Shown here: positions 44,932 to 54,160 of the stretch, one piece after another
Layout of the letters: each line of letters opens with the position of its first letter
Numbering within the stretch: position 1 is the stretch's first letter
Assembly (NCBI RefSeq): GCF_014201145.1
Contig: NZ_JACHDP010000001.1
Span: 1,488,001 to 1,552,000, forward strand
Direction of reading: 5' to 3'
DNA length: 64,000 nucleotides
Origin: Micromonospora parathelypteridis
GTDB lineage: Bacteria; Actinomycetota; Actinomycetes; Mycobacteriales; Micromonosporaceae
The notes under the pieces: model-generated
What the model was told of the DNA's origin: nothing
Seen by the model: the letters and a program-made list of their open reading frames with translations, nothing else
Database searches by the model: none
Program-made: the position numbers and the translations under genes

Positions 44932-45624
44932 TCAGACCAGGCTCAACGAGCGGACCCGTCCGTGCGGGATGTCGAGATCCGTCGGGCGGAACTCCCGGAC
45001 CACCACGTCGGGCAGCGCTCGGACGCTCCGGATCCGGTCGGTGCGAAAGCAGCGCAGCTCGTCGCGCATCCGGCACCAGGCCAGCAGGTACCAGTGTCGG
45101 GGGTTGCCGAGGTAGCCGAGCGGCTCGACGTCACGGATCGAGTCGGCGCCGGCGCGATCTGCGTACCCGATGCGCAGCACCCGCCGCGCGGCGACCGCGT
45201 CGGCGACGGTGGCCGGGACGGGCGTGGCCGGCCCGTCGCCGATCAGGTGCACGCGGCCGGCGAGACGGTGTGCCTCGGCGGCGTCGGCCGCTGGCAGCAC
45301 CGCCACCAGCTTGCGTAGCGCGGTGGCGCCCGGCCCGGCGAACGGCGTGCCGGCGAGTCGGTGCAGCGCCACGGCCATCGCCACGGCCTCGGCGGCGGTC
45401 AGGTTGACCGGGGGCAGCGTGCGGGCGCGGTCCAGCGCGTAGCCGCCGGTGCGCCCGGGCTCGGCCCAGATCGGCACCCCGGCTTCCTGCAGCGCGCCGA
45501 TGTCCCGTTCGATGGTCCGGCTGCTCACCTCGAAGCGCGCGGCCAGCCAGCGGGCGCTGCGCGGCCGCGGCGACACCGCCCGCAACTCCTCGACCAGGGC
45601 GTAGAGGCGGTCCGTGCGGTTCAT
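44932..45624 (-). CDS. YafY-type regulator with HTH and WYL domain
   Basis: This is a 230-aa transcription factor. The N-terminal HTH_11 is NRTDRLYALVEELRAVSPRPRSARWLAARFEVSSRTIERDI; the WYL part contains VLRIGYADR, DVEPLGYLGNPRHWYLLAWCRMRDELRCFRTDRIRSV. Such proteins respond to small ligands or nucleic acids. ATG 45624 is supported by TAGCGT 7 nt upstream (leaderless). It probably regulates the downstream VOC gene or itself. Confidence 0.88.
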   Translation of the reverse strand: MNRTDRLYALVEELRAVSPRPRSARWLAARFEVSSRTIERDIGALQEAGVPIWAEPGRTGGYALDRARTLPPVNLTAAEAVAMAVALHRLAGTPFAGPGATALRKLVAVLPAADAAEAHRLAGRVHLIGDGPATPVPATVADAVAARRVLRIGYADRAGADSIRDVEPLGYLGNPRHWYLLAWCRMRDELRCFRTDRIRSVRALPDVVVREFRPTDLDIPHGRVRSLSLV

Positions 45625-45631
45625 GCCCGGC

Positions 45632-45637
45632 ACGCTA
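45632..45637 (-). promoter_or_regulatory. -10 hexamer TAGCGT of leaderless WYL regulator
   Basis: On the minus strand, TAGCGT is 7 nt before ATG 45624. Confidence 0.5.
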
Positions 45638-45716
45638 CGGCCGGGGTACGACGCCCTTCAGCGACCACCCAGAGGCGAGGCAGGCGACCGCCCACCGGCG
45701 AGGCAGGCGACCGCGC

Positions 45717-46142
45717 TCAGGCGATGCAGGCGCAGACGATCAGCGCGGCGCCGAAGTGCGTGGCGGCACTGACCCGGGCCGCCGGATGCGGCTCGGGCGA
45801 GCAGATGACCTCGCCGAGCTTGCCCGGAGTGAGCAGGTCGAGCACCACGAAGGCCAACGCCATGATGGCCAGACCGACCAGCCCGAACACCACCGTGGAG
45901 GCGATCCCCTTGCCGAAGTCGCTGTAGCTGGTCAGGATCGCGGTGAACACGATCCCGGCGATGCCGAGCTGGTTGGCGGCGAGCAGCAGCCCGGCGTTGG
46001 TGTTGCGCTCGACCCAGATCAGGTCCCGCAGCCGACCCGGGGTCAGCAGGTCGACCAGCACGAACCCGGCCGCCATGAGCCCCACGCCCACGATCCCGAA
46101 CACGACGCTCTGCCAGGCACCGCTGAGCAGATCCTCCAGCAC
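45717..46142 (-). CDS. DUF350 membrane protein downstream of glnA2
   Basis: This is a 141-aa protein with four transmembrane helices arranged as two similar halves: SVVFGIVGVGLMAAGFVLVDLLTPGRL and STVVFGLVGLAIMALAFVVLDLLTPGKL. The repeated VDLLTPG/LDLLTPG motif is the DUF350 hallmark. Function is unknown. GTG 46142 has GGGAGG 7 nt upstream. It lies 89 bp after glnA2 on the same strand. The open frame continues far upstream through glnA2 and nadE antisense sequence, which is not coding. Confidence 0.87.
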   Translation of the reverse strand: MLEDLLSGAWQSVVFGIVGVGLMAAGFVLVDLLTPGRLRDLIWVERNTNAGLLLAANQLGIAGIVFTAILTSYSDFGKGIASTVVFGLVGLAIMALAFVVLDLLTPGKLGEVICSPEPHPAARVSAATHFGAALIVCACIA

Positions 46143-46231
46143 CGACTGCCTCCCGATTCTCCGCCCGGAGGGGGTACCGGCGCGGTGATCGAGACGATAG
46201 CGGCAGCGCGCAAGCCCGTCAGCCCCTGCGG

Positions 46232-47581
46232 TTACAGCGCCAGGTAGCGCTGCCGCTCGTACGGGGTGACCTCGCGGCGGTACTGCTCCCACTCGGCCCG
46301 CTTGTTGCGCAGGAAGAAGTCGAAGACGTGCTCGCCGAGCACCTCGGCGACCAGTTCGGAGCCGGCCATCACGTCGATCGCCTCGGCGAGGTTCTCCGGC
46401 AGCGCTTCGTAGCCCATGGCGCGCCGCTCCGCGCTGGTCAGCGACCAGACGTCGTCCTCGGCGCCCGGCGGCAGCTCGTACCCCTCCTCGATGCCCTTCA
46501 TGCCGGCGCCGAGCAGCACCGCGAAGGCCAGGTACGGGTTGGCCGCCGAGTCCAGCGAGCGGACCTCGACCCGGGCCGAGTTGGGCTTGCCGTACGCGGG
46601 GACCCGGACCAGCGCGGACCGGTTGAGGTGACCCCAGCAGACGTACGCGGGGCTCTCGGTGATCCGGTCCGGCAGTGCCTGCGGGAAGAGCCGCTTGTAC
46701 GAGTTGACCCACTGGTTGGTGACCGCCGTGTACTCCCGGGCGTGCACCAGCAGGCCGGCGATGAACGACTTCGCCACCTTGGACAGCTTCATCGGGTCGC
46801 CACCGTCGTGGAAGGCGTTGCGCTCCCCCTCGAACAGCGACAGGTGGGTGTGCATCCCACTGCCCGGCTGGTCGGTGAATGGCTTCGGCATGAAGCTGGC
46901 CTGCACACCGGTGGAGAGCGCCACCTCCTTGACCACGTGCCGGAAGGTCATGATGTTGTCGGCGGTGGTCAGCGCGTCGGCGTAGCGCAGGTCGATCTCC
47001 TGCTGGCCGGGCGCGACCTCGTGGTGGCTGAACTCCACCGAGATGCCGATCCGCTCCAGCGCCAGCACGCCCTGGCGGCGGAAGTCCCGAGCCACGGCGT
47101 GCGTGGTGTGCTCGAAGTAGCCTCCGGTGTCGACCGGGGTGGGCACCGAGCCGTCCTGGGGGCCGTTCTCCAGCAGGAAGAACTCGATCTCGGGGTGGGT
47201 GTAGAAGGTGAAGCCCTTCTCGGCGGCCTTGGACAGCGCGCGGCGCAGCACGTGTCGGGGGTCGGCCCAGGAGGGCCCACCGTCGGGCAGCAGGATGTCG
47301 CAGAACATCCGGGCGCTTTCGCCGCTGACCCCGCCCTCGAAGGGGAACACCTGGAAGGTGGTCGGGTCGGGCATGGCCACCATGTCCGATTCGAAGACCC
47401 GGGCGAAGCCCTCGATCGCCGAACCGTCGAAGCCGATGCCCTCTTCGAAGGCCGCCTCCAACTCGGCGGGCGCCACCGAGACGCTCTTGAGCGTGCCCAG
47501 CACGTCGGTGAACCACAGCCGGACGAACCGGATGTCCCGCTCTTCCAGCGTCCGGAGGACGAACTCCTGCTGACGGTCCAC
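46232..47581 (-). CDS. glnA2: Type I glutamine synthetase homologue GlnA2
   Basis: This is a 449-aa GS-fold ligase. GFDGSAIEGF, HPEIEFFLLENGP, FSHHEVAPGQQEIDLRYADAL, FMPKPFTDQPGSGMHTHLS and NRSALVRVPAY are present. Where GlnA1 has the adenylylation Tyr, this protein reads DDVWSLT, so control by GlnE is unlikely. The Streptomyces GlnA2 has been described as a gamma-glutamylpolyamine synthetase, so glutamine synthesis should not be assumed. GTG 47581 follows a G-rich ribosome site, and a GlnR-like pair of GTAAC boxes lies about 80 bp upstream. It shares its direction with the DUF350 gene. Confidence 0.9.
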   Translation of the reverse strand: MDRQQEFVLRTLEERDIRFVRLWFTDVLGTLKSVSVAPAELEAAFEEGIGFDGSAIEGFARVFESDMVAMPDPTTFQVFPFEGGVSGESARMFCDILLPDGGPSWADPRHVLRRALSKAAEKGFTFYTHPEIEFFLLENGPQDGSVPTPVDTGGYFEHTTHAVARDFRRQGVLALERIGISVEFSHHEVAPGQQEIDLRYADALTTADNIMTFRHVVKEVALSTGVQASFMPKPFTDQPGSGMHTHLSLFEGERNAFHDGGDPMKLSKVAKSFIAGLLVHAREYTAVTNQWVNSYKRLFPQALPDRITESPAYVCWGHLNRSALVRVPAYGKPNSARVEVRSLDSAANPYLAFAVLLGAGMKGIEEGYELPPGAEDDVWSLTSAERRAMGYEALPENLAEAIDVMAGSELVAEVLGEHVFDFFLRNKRAEWEQYRREVTPYERQRYLAL

Positions 47582-47661
47582 TTCCCCAACCCCTCGCGAC
47601 ACTCTTTTGTCCGCCTTGGTCGGGCTGCACCCGACCTGATCGCCCAGTGTTCCCGGGCCTG

Positions 47662-47677
47662 GTTACGCAGACGTTAC
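47662..47677 (-). promoter_or_regulatory. Candidate GlnR box upstream of glnA2
   Basis: On the minus strand, GTAAC-n6-GTAAC (47677-47662) has the spacing of a GlnR half-box, with the second element one base off GaAAc. It lies about 80 bp upstream of the glnA2 GTG. Weaker than the glnA site. Confidence 0.5.
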
Positions 47678-47819
47678 GCGAACTGTCGCCGGTCGTCCCC
47701 TCGCGTCTCGCCCGGCGAGCGCGTGCCCCTGCCCCCGGCGAGCGCGCACCGCCGCGGCGTGGCGGCCATCTCGTCCGAGGGTACGGATTCTCCCCGGGAG
47801 GCTGGGGCAAGATGAGGAC

Positions 47820-49577
47820 ATGCCCACCCTGCGTCTCGCCCTGTCCCAGGTCAACCCGAGCGTCGGCGACCTCGCCGGAAACGCCGACCTGGTCCGCAGC
47901 TGGACCCGCCAGGCCGCCGATGCCGGTGCCCAGTTGGTGCTCTTCCCGGAGATGATGGTGACCGGATACCCGGTCGAGGACCTGGTCTTCCGGCGTTCCT
48001 TCGTCGCCGCGTCCCGGGCCGCCGTCGAGCGGCTCGCCGCCGACCTCGCCGCCGACGGCCTCGGCGAGCTGCCGGTGGTGGTCGGTTATCTGGACGCCGA
48101 CGGGCCGCCGCAGGTCAGCGGGGACGCCGAGCCCGGCCGGGGCGCCCGCAACGCCGCCGCGCTGCTGCACCGCGGCGTCGTGGCCGCCCGCTACTTCAAG
48201 CACCACCTGCCCAACTACGGGGTCTTCGACGAGGACCGCTACTTCGTTCCCGGCGACACCCTGACCGTGGTGCGGATCGGCGGCGTGGACGTCGCGCTGA
48301 CCATCTGCGAGGACCTGTGGCAGGCCGGCGGCCCGTTCGCCGCCGCCGGGCAGGCCGGCGTCGGCCTGGTGGTCAACATCAACGGCTCGCCGTACGAGCT
48401 GAACAAGGACGACATCCGGCTGCCGCTGGTCCGCCGCCGGGCCGTCGAGACGGGCGCCACCATCGCGTACGTCAACATGACCGGCGGTCAGGACGAGCTC
48501 GTCTTCGAGGGCGACTCGATGATCGTGGGCGCCGACGGTGAGCTGCTCACCCGGGCCCCGCAGTTCGTCGAGCACCTGCTCGTGCACGACGTCGAGCTGC
48601 CGGCCGCCACCGAACCGCCCGCCACGGAGATCGTCGCGGACGGCATGCGGGTCGTACGCAGCGCGCTGGACGGCATCCCGCCCACGCCGTCCGGCCCGGC
48701 CGCGACCGGCGGGATGATCGAGCCGGTGGCCGACGAGGCCGAGGTGTGGCAGGCGCTGGTGCTCGGCCTGCGCGACTACGTCAACAAGAACCGTTTCCCG
48801 TCGGTGGTGCTCGGTCTCTCCGGCGGCATCGACTCGGCGGTGGTGGCCGCGCTGGCCGTCGACGCGCTGGGACCGGAGCGGGTGGTCGGGGTGTCGCTGC
48901 CCAGCCAGCACTCCTCCGAGCACTCCCGGGAGGACGCGGCCGACCTGGCCAAGCGCACCGGCCTGGACTACCGCGTCGAGCCCATCCAGCCGATGGTGGA
49001 CGGTTTCCTGGCCAACCTGTCGCTGTCCGGGGTGGCCGTGGAGAACCTGCAGGCCCGGGTTCGCGGCGTGATCCTGATGGCGCTGTCGAACCAGGAGGGG
49101 CACCTGGTGCTGACCACCGGCAACAAGAGTGAGCTGGCGGTCGGTTACTCCACCCTCTACGGCGACTCGGTGGGCGGCTTCAACCCGGTCAAGGACGTCT
49201 GGAAGACGCTGATCTGGCGGCTCGCGAAGTGGCGCAACACGGACGCGGATCGGCGCGGTGAGGCCGCCCCGATCCCGGAGAACTCGATCGGCAAGCCGCC
49301 GAGCGCCGAGCTGAGCCCGGGCCAACTGGACAGCGACAACCTGCCCGACTACGACGTACTGGACCCGATCCTGATCGGGTACGTCGACGGCGACCTCGGC
49401 CGCGACGGGCTGGTCGAGTCGGGTCACGACCCGGCGGTGGTGGACAAGGTGCTGCGGCTGGTGGATACCGCCGAGTACAAGCGACGGCAGTCGGCGCCGG
49501 GCACGAAGATCTCCATGAAGGCGTTCGGCCGGGACCGCCGTCTGCCGATCACCAACCGGTGGCGCGAGCACGGCTGA
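47820..49577 (+). CDS. nadE: Glutamine-dependent NAD+ synthetase
   Basis: NadE converts deamido-NAD to NAD+, using ammonia released from glutamine by its own N-terminal nitrilase domain. The glutaminase triad is E44 ([11 protein letters not shown]), K127 ([15 protein letters not shown]) and C163 (LTICEDLW). The synthetase P-loop [14 protein letters not shown] starts near residue 330, and [19 protein letters not shown] and the C-terminal [23 protein letters not shown] follow. At 585 aa it is the long, glutamine-dependent type. GAGG lies 4 nt before ATG 47820. It is divergent from glnA2, so a second glutamine-linked enzyme shares this intergenic region. Confidence 0.96.
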   Translation: MPTLRLALSQVNPSVGDLAGNADLVRSWTRQAADAGAQLVLFPEMMVTGYPVEDLVFRRSFVAASRAAVERLAADLAADGLGELPVVVGYLDADGPPQVSGDAEPGRGARNAAALLHRGVVAARYFKHHLPNYGVFDEDRYFVPGDTLTVVRIGGVDVALTICEDLWQAGGPFAAAGQAGVGLVVNINGSPYELNKDDIRLPLVRRRAVETGATIAYVNMTGGQDELVFEGDSMIVGADGELLTRAPQFVEHLLVHDVELPAATEPPATEIVADGMRVVRSALDGIPPTPSGPAATGGMIEPVADEAEVWQALVLGLRDYVNKNRFPSVVLGLSGGIDSAVVAALAVDALGPERVVGVSLPSQHSSEHSREDAADLAKRTGLDYRVEPIQPMVDGFLANLSLSGVAVENLQARVRGVILMALSNQEGHLVLTTGNKSELAVGYSTLYGDSVGGFNPVKDVWKTLIWRLAKWRNTDADRRGEAAPIPENSIGKPPSAELSPGQLDSDNLPDYDVLDPILIGYVDGDLGRDGLVESGHDPAVVDKVLRLVDTAEYKRRQSAPGTKISMKAFGRDRRLPITNRWREHG

Positions 49578-49777
49578 GCCGTACCCGTGGGCGTCGGGTC
49601 GGTTGGACGGCCCGGCGCCGTCCCCCGGCCCGGCGCTGTCGCGGCGCGGTGCTTTCGCGGCGGCCTCGCCGTGGAGTGACATCTCGCACTGGGCTCTGCC
49701 GTCACCCCGTCCCGCGGTGCGACGATCGCGACAGAACCCGGGGACCGCGCAGGCGGCCTCGAGGAAGGGAGACAGAG

Positions 49778-50623
49778 ATGGTGGAGTCCACTCCGAACGA
49801 GGTGACCGCGCTGTACGGCGGACCGGCCACCCGTCGGGTCCGCACCCGCGACCTGATCGCCGCCAAGGAGCGCGGCGAACGGTGGCCGATGCTCACCTCG
49901 TACGACCAGTACACGGCGTCGATCTTCGACCAGGCCGGCGTCCCGGTGCTGCTGGTCGGCGACTCGGCCGCGAACAACGTCTTCGGCTACGAGACGACCC
50001 TGCCGGTGACCGCCGACGAACTGCTTCCGCTGGTACGGGCCGTGGTACGCGCGACCCGGCAGGCACTGATCGTCGGTGACCTGCCGTTCGGCTCGTACGA
50101 GGAGGGTCCGGCCCAGGCGCTGCGCACCGCCGTCCGGTTCATGAAGGAGGGTGGCTGCCACGCGGTGAAACTGGAGGGTGGTCGCCGCTGCGCCGCGCAG
50201 ATCGCCGCGATCGTCGGTGCCGGCATTCCGGTGATGGCGCACATCGGATTCACCCCGCAGAGCGAGCACACCCTGGGCGGCTACCGCGTGCAGGGCCGGG
50301 GCGACACGGCCGACGAGGTGCTCGCCGACGCACGGGCGGTGACGGAGGCGGGCGCGTTCGCGGTGGTGCTGGAAATGGTGCCCGGCGAGGTGGCCAAGCG
50401 GATCACGCACGAACTGCCGATCCCCACGGTCGGCATCGGCGCCGGCCCGGACACCGATGCGCAGGTGCTGGTCTGGCAGGACATGGCCGGACTGCGCACC
50501 GGCAAGGCGCCACGCTTCGTCAAGCGGTACGCGGACCTGGCCGGCACCCTCACCGACGCCACCCGCCGTTTCGCCGACGAGGTCCGAGGCGGCGAGTTCC
50601 CGACCGCCGAGCACACCTTCTAG
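49778..50623 (+). CDS. panB: 3-methyl-2-oxobutanoate hydroxymethyltransferase
   Basis: PanB makes ketopantoate from ketoisovalerate and methylenetetrahydrofolate, the first step of pantothenate and CoA synthesis. It has [58 protein letters not shown] (metal/substrate region) and [10 protein letters not shown], then [30 protein letters not shown] upstream of ATG 49778 fixes the start (281 aa). It follows nadE after 200 bp and converges on the F420-reductase gene with a family-B palindrome between. Confidence 0.96.
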   Translation: MVESTPNEVTALYGGPATRRVRTRDLIAAKERGERWPMLTSYDQYTASIFDQAGVPVLLVGDSAANNVFGYETTLPVTADELLPLVRAVVRATRQALIVGDLPFGSYEEGPAQALRTAVRFMKEGGCHAVKLEGGRRCAAQIAAIVGAGIPVMAHIGFTPQSEHTLGGYRVQGRGDTADEVLADARAVTEAGAFAVVLEMVPGEVAKRITHELPIPTVGIGAGPDTDAQVLVWQDMAGLRTGKAPRFVKRYADLAGTLTDATRRFADEVRGGEFPTAEHTF

Positions 50624-50708
50624 AGCTGCAGCGGCGGGGCCGCCGGCCACGCGGTTCGCCGGCCGGCCCCGCCGCCACAGCGACTGGACCGTCCGGCCCG
50701 GCGGGCGT

Positions 50709-50784
50709 TGATCCACTCCGCTTCGCCGATGTGGCGGCATCCGCCCTTGGGGATACCGCCACATCGGCGATCTGGAGTCGACCG
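50709..50784. repeat. 34-bp imperfect palindrome, family B copy 2
   Basis: Arms 50709-50742 and 50751-50784 pair over 34 bp (core GCCGATGTGGCGG-ATCC). It is nearly the same sequence as 44268-44343, including TGATCCACTC at the left end and TCTGGAGTCGA at the right end. Confidence 0.9.
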
Positions 50785-50834
50785 GGTCGGGCCGCCGAGC
50801 CCGCGCGCGGGAATCCAACCGAGCCGCGAGTTGG

Positions 50835-51533
50835 TCAGATGTCGGTGACGCGGACGCCGGCGTGTGCCTTGTAGCGCTTGTTGATGGCGATCAGGTTGGC
50901 GGTGAAGGCCTCGATCTGGTGGGCGTTGCGCAACCGGCCGGCGTAGATGCCGCGCATCCCGGGGATCCGGGCGGCGAGCGCGCCGACGATGTCGACCAAC
51001 TCGCGGTCCTCGGTGCAGATCAGCACGTCCAGGTCGATCCGGTCGATCTCGGGGTCGGCGAGCAGCGGTGCGCTGACGTGGTTGAACGCCGCGCAGACCC
51101 GGGAGTCGGGTAGCAACGCGGCGGCCTGCTGCACGGCGCTGCCCTCGGCGACGGTCAACGCGTACGGGCCCTGCTTGTCGAAGCCCAGCGGGTTGACGCA
51201 GTCGACGACGATCCGGCCGGCGAGCGGCTCGGCAAGGGCGGCGACGGTGGCGGCGTGCCCGTCCCACGGCACCGCGATGATCACCACGTCGCTTCGGCGG
51301 GCCACCTCGTCGTTGGCCGCACCGGTGACGCTGCCGTCGGCCGGGATCCCGGGCAGGGCGGCGATCTCGGCTGCGGACTCGGCGGCCCGCTCGGCGGACC
51401 GGGAGCCGATCAGCACCGTGTGACCGGCCCGCGCGAACCGGTAGGCGAGTCCGCGCCCCTGGTCGCCGGTGCCACCGATGATGCCGACCGTCAGTTCAGA
51501 CACGTCGGGCAGCGTGCTCGCGTCGTATGCCAT
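50835..51533 (-). CDS. npdG: NADPH-dependent F420 reductase
   Basis: This enzyme transfers hydride between NADPH and the deazaflavin F420. The 232-aa protein has the NADP site LTVGIIGGTGDQGRGLAYRFARAGHTVLIGSRSAERA, then DVVIIAVPWDGH, VVDCVNPLGFDKQGPYAL and the C-terminal GMRGIYAGRLRNAHQIEAFTANLIAIN, matching the Fno/NpdG group. ATG 51533 has GAGGATG about 8 nt upstream; an extension to 51740 is low-complexity. It indicates an F420-using host. It is separated from the RNB gene by about 110 bp on the same strand. Confidence 0.92.
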   Translation of the reverse strand: MAYDASTLPDVSELTVGIIGGTGDQGRGLAYRFARAGHTVLIGSRSAERAAESAAEIAALPGIPADGSVTGAANDEVARRSDVVIIAVPWDGHAATVAALAEPLAGRIVVDCVNPLGFDKQGPYALTVAEGSAVQQAAALLPDSRVCAAFNHVSAPLLADPEIDRIDLDVLICTEDRELVDIVGALAARIPGMRGIYAGRLRNAHQIEAFTANLIAINKRYKAHAGVRVTDI

Positions 51534-51646
51534 GGGTTCATCCTCGCAAACCACCAGCTCGGCAGGAGCGCCCAGCGCTGTGACAATCCCCGCTGCCCCC
51601 GAGTGGGCCGACAGTGCCCCGACCAGCGGCGGGAAAAGCGGCCGGG

Positions 51647-53077
51647 TCAGGCCAGCTCGAACAGGACCGTGCGGGCTGCCGGGTCGGCGGTGACCAGTCG
51701 GACCCGGACCCGTTCGCCGAGCGGCAGTTGGCCGAGGCATCGGCCGCGTACCGGCGGAGCGTCCAGCGCCACCGTGCCGCCGGGCGGTCGGGGGCGGGAC
51801 CGGCCGTTGGGCGGGGCGTCGACGTCCAGCACCGCCGCGTCGAAGGTCTCGCCCTCCCGGTGCGCCAGCAGCACCGCCTCGGCCAGCTCGACGGCGCCCC
51901 GGGCGGCCGCCGAGGCGGTCCGGTCGGTGCTCGCCATCACCTCGGGCAGCCGGGGCAGCGCCGCGTGGGCCCAGTCGGGCACCGGCCGGCCCGCGTGCAG
52001 GGCCAGGCAGACCTCTGTGGCGTACCGGTCGGCCAGGCGCCGCAAGGGCGCCGTGACGTGGGCGTACGCGGCTGCCACCCCGCCGTGCTCCGGGTGCTCC
52101 GGAATCGTCCCGTCGAATGCGGTGTACGCGGCGCCGCGCATCAGCTCGGCCGCCTGGTCGATGAACGCGGCGGCGCGCGGCTGGGCTGCGTCCAGGTTGG
52201 CGATGACCTGCCCCGGGTGGACACCGTCCGGCCAGTGCACGCCCAGCGGTGCGGCGGCGGCGCGGAGCCGCTGCACCGCCTCCGGTTTCGGCGCCGGCAT
52301 GGTCCGCAGCACACCGACCCGGCCGGCCAGCATGATGTCGGCGGCGGCCATCCCGGTCAGCAGGGAGATCTGGGCGTTGTGTTCCTCCATCGGCTCCGGC
52401 GCGCGCAGCACGAGCCGCCAGCCCTCGCCGTCGGGCTCCAGATCCTGCTCGGGAAGCGGAAGGTTGATAGCGCCCCGCCGCAGCCCTCGGGCCGTGAGTC
52501 GGTCGCCGATCTCGGGCAGCAGCGCGATCGGGTCGGGTAGCCGACCGGCGTCGGCTGCGGCCTGCACCCCGGTGTAGTCGAGTTTGGCCCGGCTGCGGAC
52601 CAGGGCGCGTTCCAGCTCCACGGCCACCGTGCCGCCGTCGGCGTCCAGGTCGATGGTCCAGATCACCGCGGCCCGGTCGTCGTCGGGCAGCAGGCTGGCG
52701 GCGCCCTCGCTGAGGGTCCGTGGATGCAGCGGGATGTTCCCGTCGGGCAGGTAGATGGTCTGCCCTCGCCGCCAGGTCTCCGCCTCCAGGGCGCCGCCCG
52801 GGGTGACGTGGGCGGCGACGTCGGCGATCGCGTACCGCACGCGGTAGCCGCCACCCGGACGGCGGGAGAGGTGCATCGCCTGGTCCAGGTCCCGGGAGGT
52901 GGCCGGATCGACCGTGACGAACGGTACGTCCGTGCGGTCGACGGGCGGCCGCGGCGGTGCCGCGGCAGCCTCGTCGGCCTCACGCTGCGCGTCGGTCGGG
53001 AAACCCTCGGGCAGGCCGAGCTCGCGGCGCAGCGCGCCGAAGTCGATGCGGGGCGCGAGTACGCGTCGGATGACCAC
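51647..53077 (-). CDS. RNB-domain (RNase II family) ribonuclease
   Basis: This is a 476-aa 3'-5' exoribonuclease-like protein. The metal-binding signature FVTVDPATSRDLDQAMHLSR (DxxxxxDLD) and VRYAIADVAAHV are at about residues 55-90; HPRTLSEGAASLLPDDDRAAV and YAHVTAPLRRLADRYATEVCLAL are the downstream RNB blocks. It lacks the long N-terminal cold-shock domains of E. coli RNase R, as is usual for the short actinobacterial type, and has a small S1-like C-terminal end. GTG 53077 is chosen with AGGA about 8 nt upstream; the frame can extend to 53146. Confidence 0.88.
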   Translation of the reverse strand: MVIRRVLAPRIDFGALRRELGLPEGFPTDAQREADEAAAAPPRPPVDRTDVPFVTVDPATSRDLDQAMHLSRRPGGGYRVRYAIADVAAHVTPGGALEAETWRRGQTIYLPDGNIPLHPRTLSEGAASLLPDDDRAAVIWTIDLDADGGTVAVELERALVRSRAKLDYTGVQAAADAGRLPDPIALLPEIGDRLTARGLRRGAINLPLPEQDLEPDGEGWRLVLRAPEPMEEHNAQISLLTGMAAADIMLAGRVGVLRTMPAPKPEAVQRLRAAAAPLGVHWPDGVHPGQVIANLDAAQPRAAAFIDQAAELMRGAAYTAFDGTIPEHPEHGGVAAAYAHVTAPLRRLADRYATEVCLALHAGRPVPDWAHAALPRLPEVMASTDRTASAAARGAVELAEAVLLAHREGETFDAAVLDVDAPPNGRSRPRPPGGTVALDAPPVRGRCLGQLPLGERVRVRLVTADPAARTVLFELA

Positions 53078-53177
53078 GGGGTCAATCCTGACAGCGCCGC
53101 GGGTGATCCGCTTCCGGTGACCGGCCGAGAAATCCGGCCGGCCCACCAGACCGGGCGGGTGGATGTGACCCGCTCTC

Positions 53178-54077
53178 TCAGCCAGTCGCCTTCCGGGCGG
53201 CGCTGCGCGTACTCCGGGGGGCGGTGGCCCGTGCGGCGACCGGGCGGGCCGGCGACTTGCGCGCGGTCACCTTGCGGGCGGGCGCCTTGGCCGCGACGGT
53301 CTTCTTCGCCGGGGCCTTCTTCGCCGCCGCCTTGCGCGCGGTGGTCGAGGAGGTGCCTGTCACCCTCGCGGCCGGGGCCTTCTTCGCCGGCGCCTTGCGC
53401 GCGCCGCCGCTGGGGCGGGTGGACGCGGTCTTCTTCGCCGGCGCCTTCTTTGCCGGGGCCTTCTTGGCGGCCGTCTTCGTCGCGGTCGTCTTCTTCGCCG
53501 CTGTCCGCTTGACGGTGGACGCCTTGGTCGCGGTCTTACGCGCCGGCGCCTTCGCCGCGGCGGTGGTCTTCTTCGCCGCCGAGGTCGTGGTCTTCTTCGC
53601 GGCGCTCGCGGTCTTCTTCGCGGCGCTGGTGGTCTTCTTCGCCGCAGCGGTGGACTTTCGCGTCGCGGACGCTGGGGGTCGCGTCGCCGCGACGGTGCTC
53701 TTGCGTGTCGCCGGAGCCCGCTTCGCGGCGACGGTCGTCGTGCGGGTGGTGGTCTTCTTCGCCGGGGCCTTCTTCGCCGCCGTGGTGGTCTTGGTCGTGG
53801 TCTTCTTCGCGGGGGCCTTCTTCGCCGCCGTGGTGGTCTTGGTCGTGGCCTTCTTCGCGGGGGCCTTCTTGGCCGCCGTGGCGGTCTTCTTCGCCGGGGC
53901 GCGCCCCGCGCCGCCGGCAGCCTTCCTGGCCGGGGCCTTCGCCGCCTTCGCGCCCGCGGTGGACTTGCGGACGGGGGTGGTCCGGCTCGCCGCCGTGTTC
54001 CGCTCCGCCGCGGCGGTCTTCTTCGCGGTGGTGCGTCGGGCGGCCGGGCGCTTGGTGGCCTGCTGTGTCTCGGCCAT
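53178..54077 (-). CDS. Histone H1-like Lys/Ala/Pro-rich protein
   Basis: This is a 299-aa, highly basic, low-complexity protein. After AETQQATKRPAARRTTAKK it consists almost entirely of AAKK, KKAPAKK, KKTT and ARK units without hydrophobic segments. Such proteins resemble eukaryotic histone H1 tails and are found in actinobacteria as presumed nucleoid- or RNA-binding proteins. No folded N-terminal HU or Lsr2 domain is present, so DNA binding is inferred only from charge. ATG 54077 has GGAGGG upstream. Internal repeats make copy number prone to slippage and assembly error. The antisense frame is also open over the full gene. Confidence 0.8.
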   Translation of the reverse strand: MAETQQATKRPAARRTTAKKTAAAERNTAASRTTPVRKSTAGAKAAKAPARKAAGGAGRAPAKKTATAAKKAPAKKATTKTTTAAKKAPAKKTTTKTTTAAKKAPAKKTTTRTTTVAAKRAPATRKSTVAATRPPASATRKSTAAAKKTTSAAKKTASAAKKTTTSAAKKTTAAAKAPARKTATKASTVKRTAAKKTTATKTAAKKAPAKKAPAKKTASTRPSGGARKAPAKKAPAARVTGTSSTTARKAAAKKAPAKKTVAAKAPARKVTARKSPARPVAARATAPRSTRSAARKATG

Positions 54078-54160
54078 CGTGGTTCCCTCCTTGGGGGACG
54101 TGCTCTCGCGTGCGTCCTCGCGGAGCACGAAGTACCTCGGCGCGAGCCGTCCCGCGCCGC

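Noticed and set aside
45717-49682. 1321-codon open frame on the minus strand
   Set aside because: Only its last 141 codons are the real DUF350 gene. The rest overlaps glnA2 in another frame and nadE on the opposite strand, both with full conserved motifs, and has no coding-like composition of its own.
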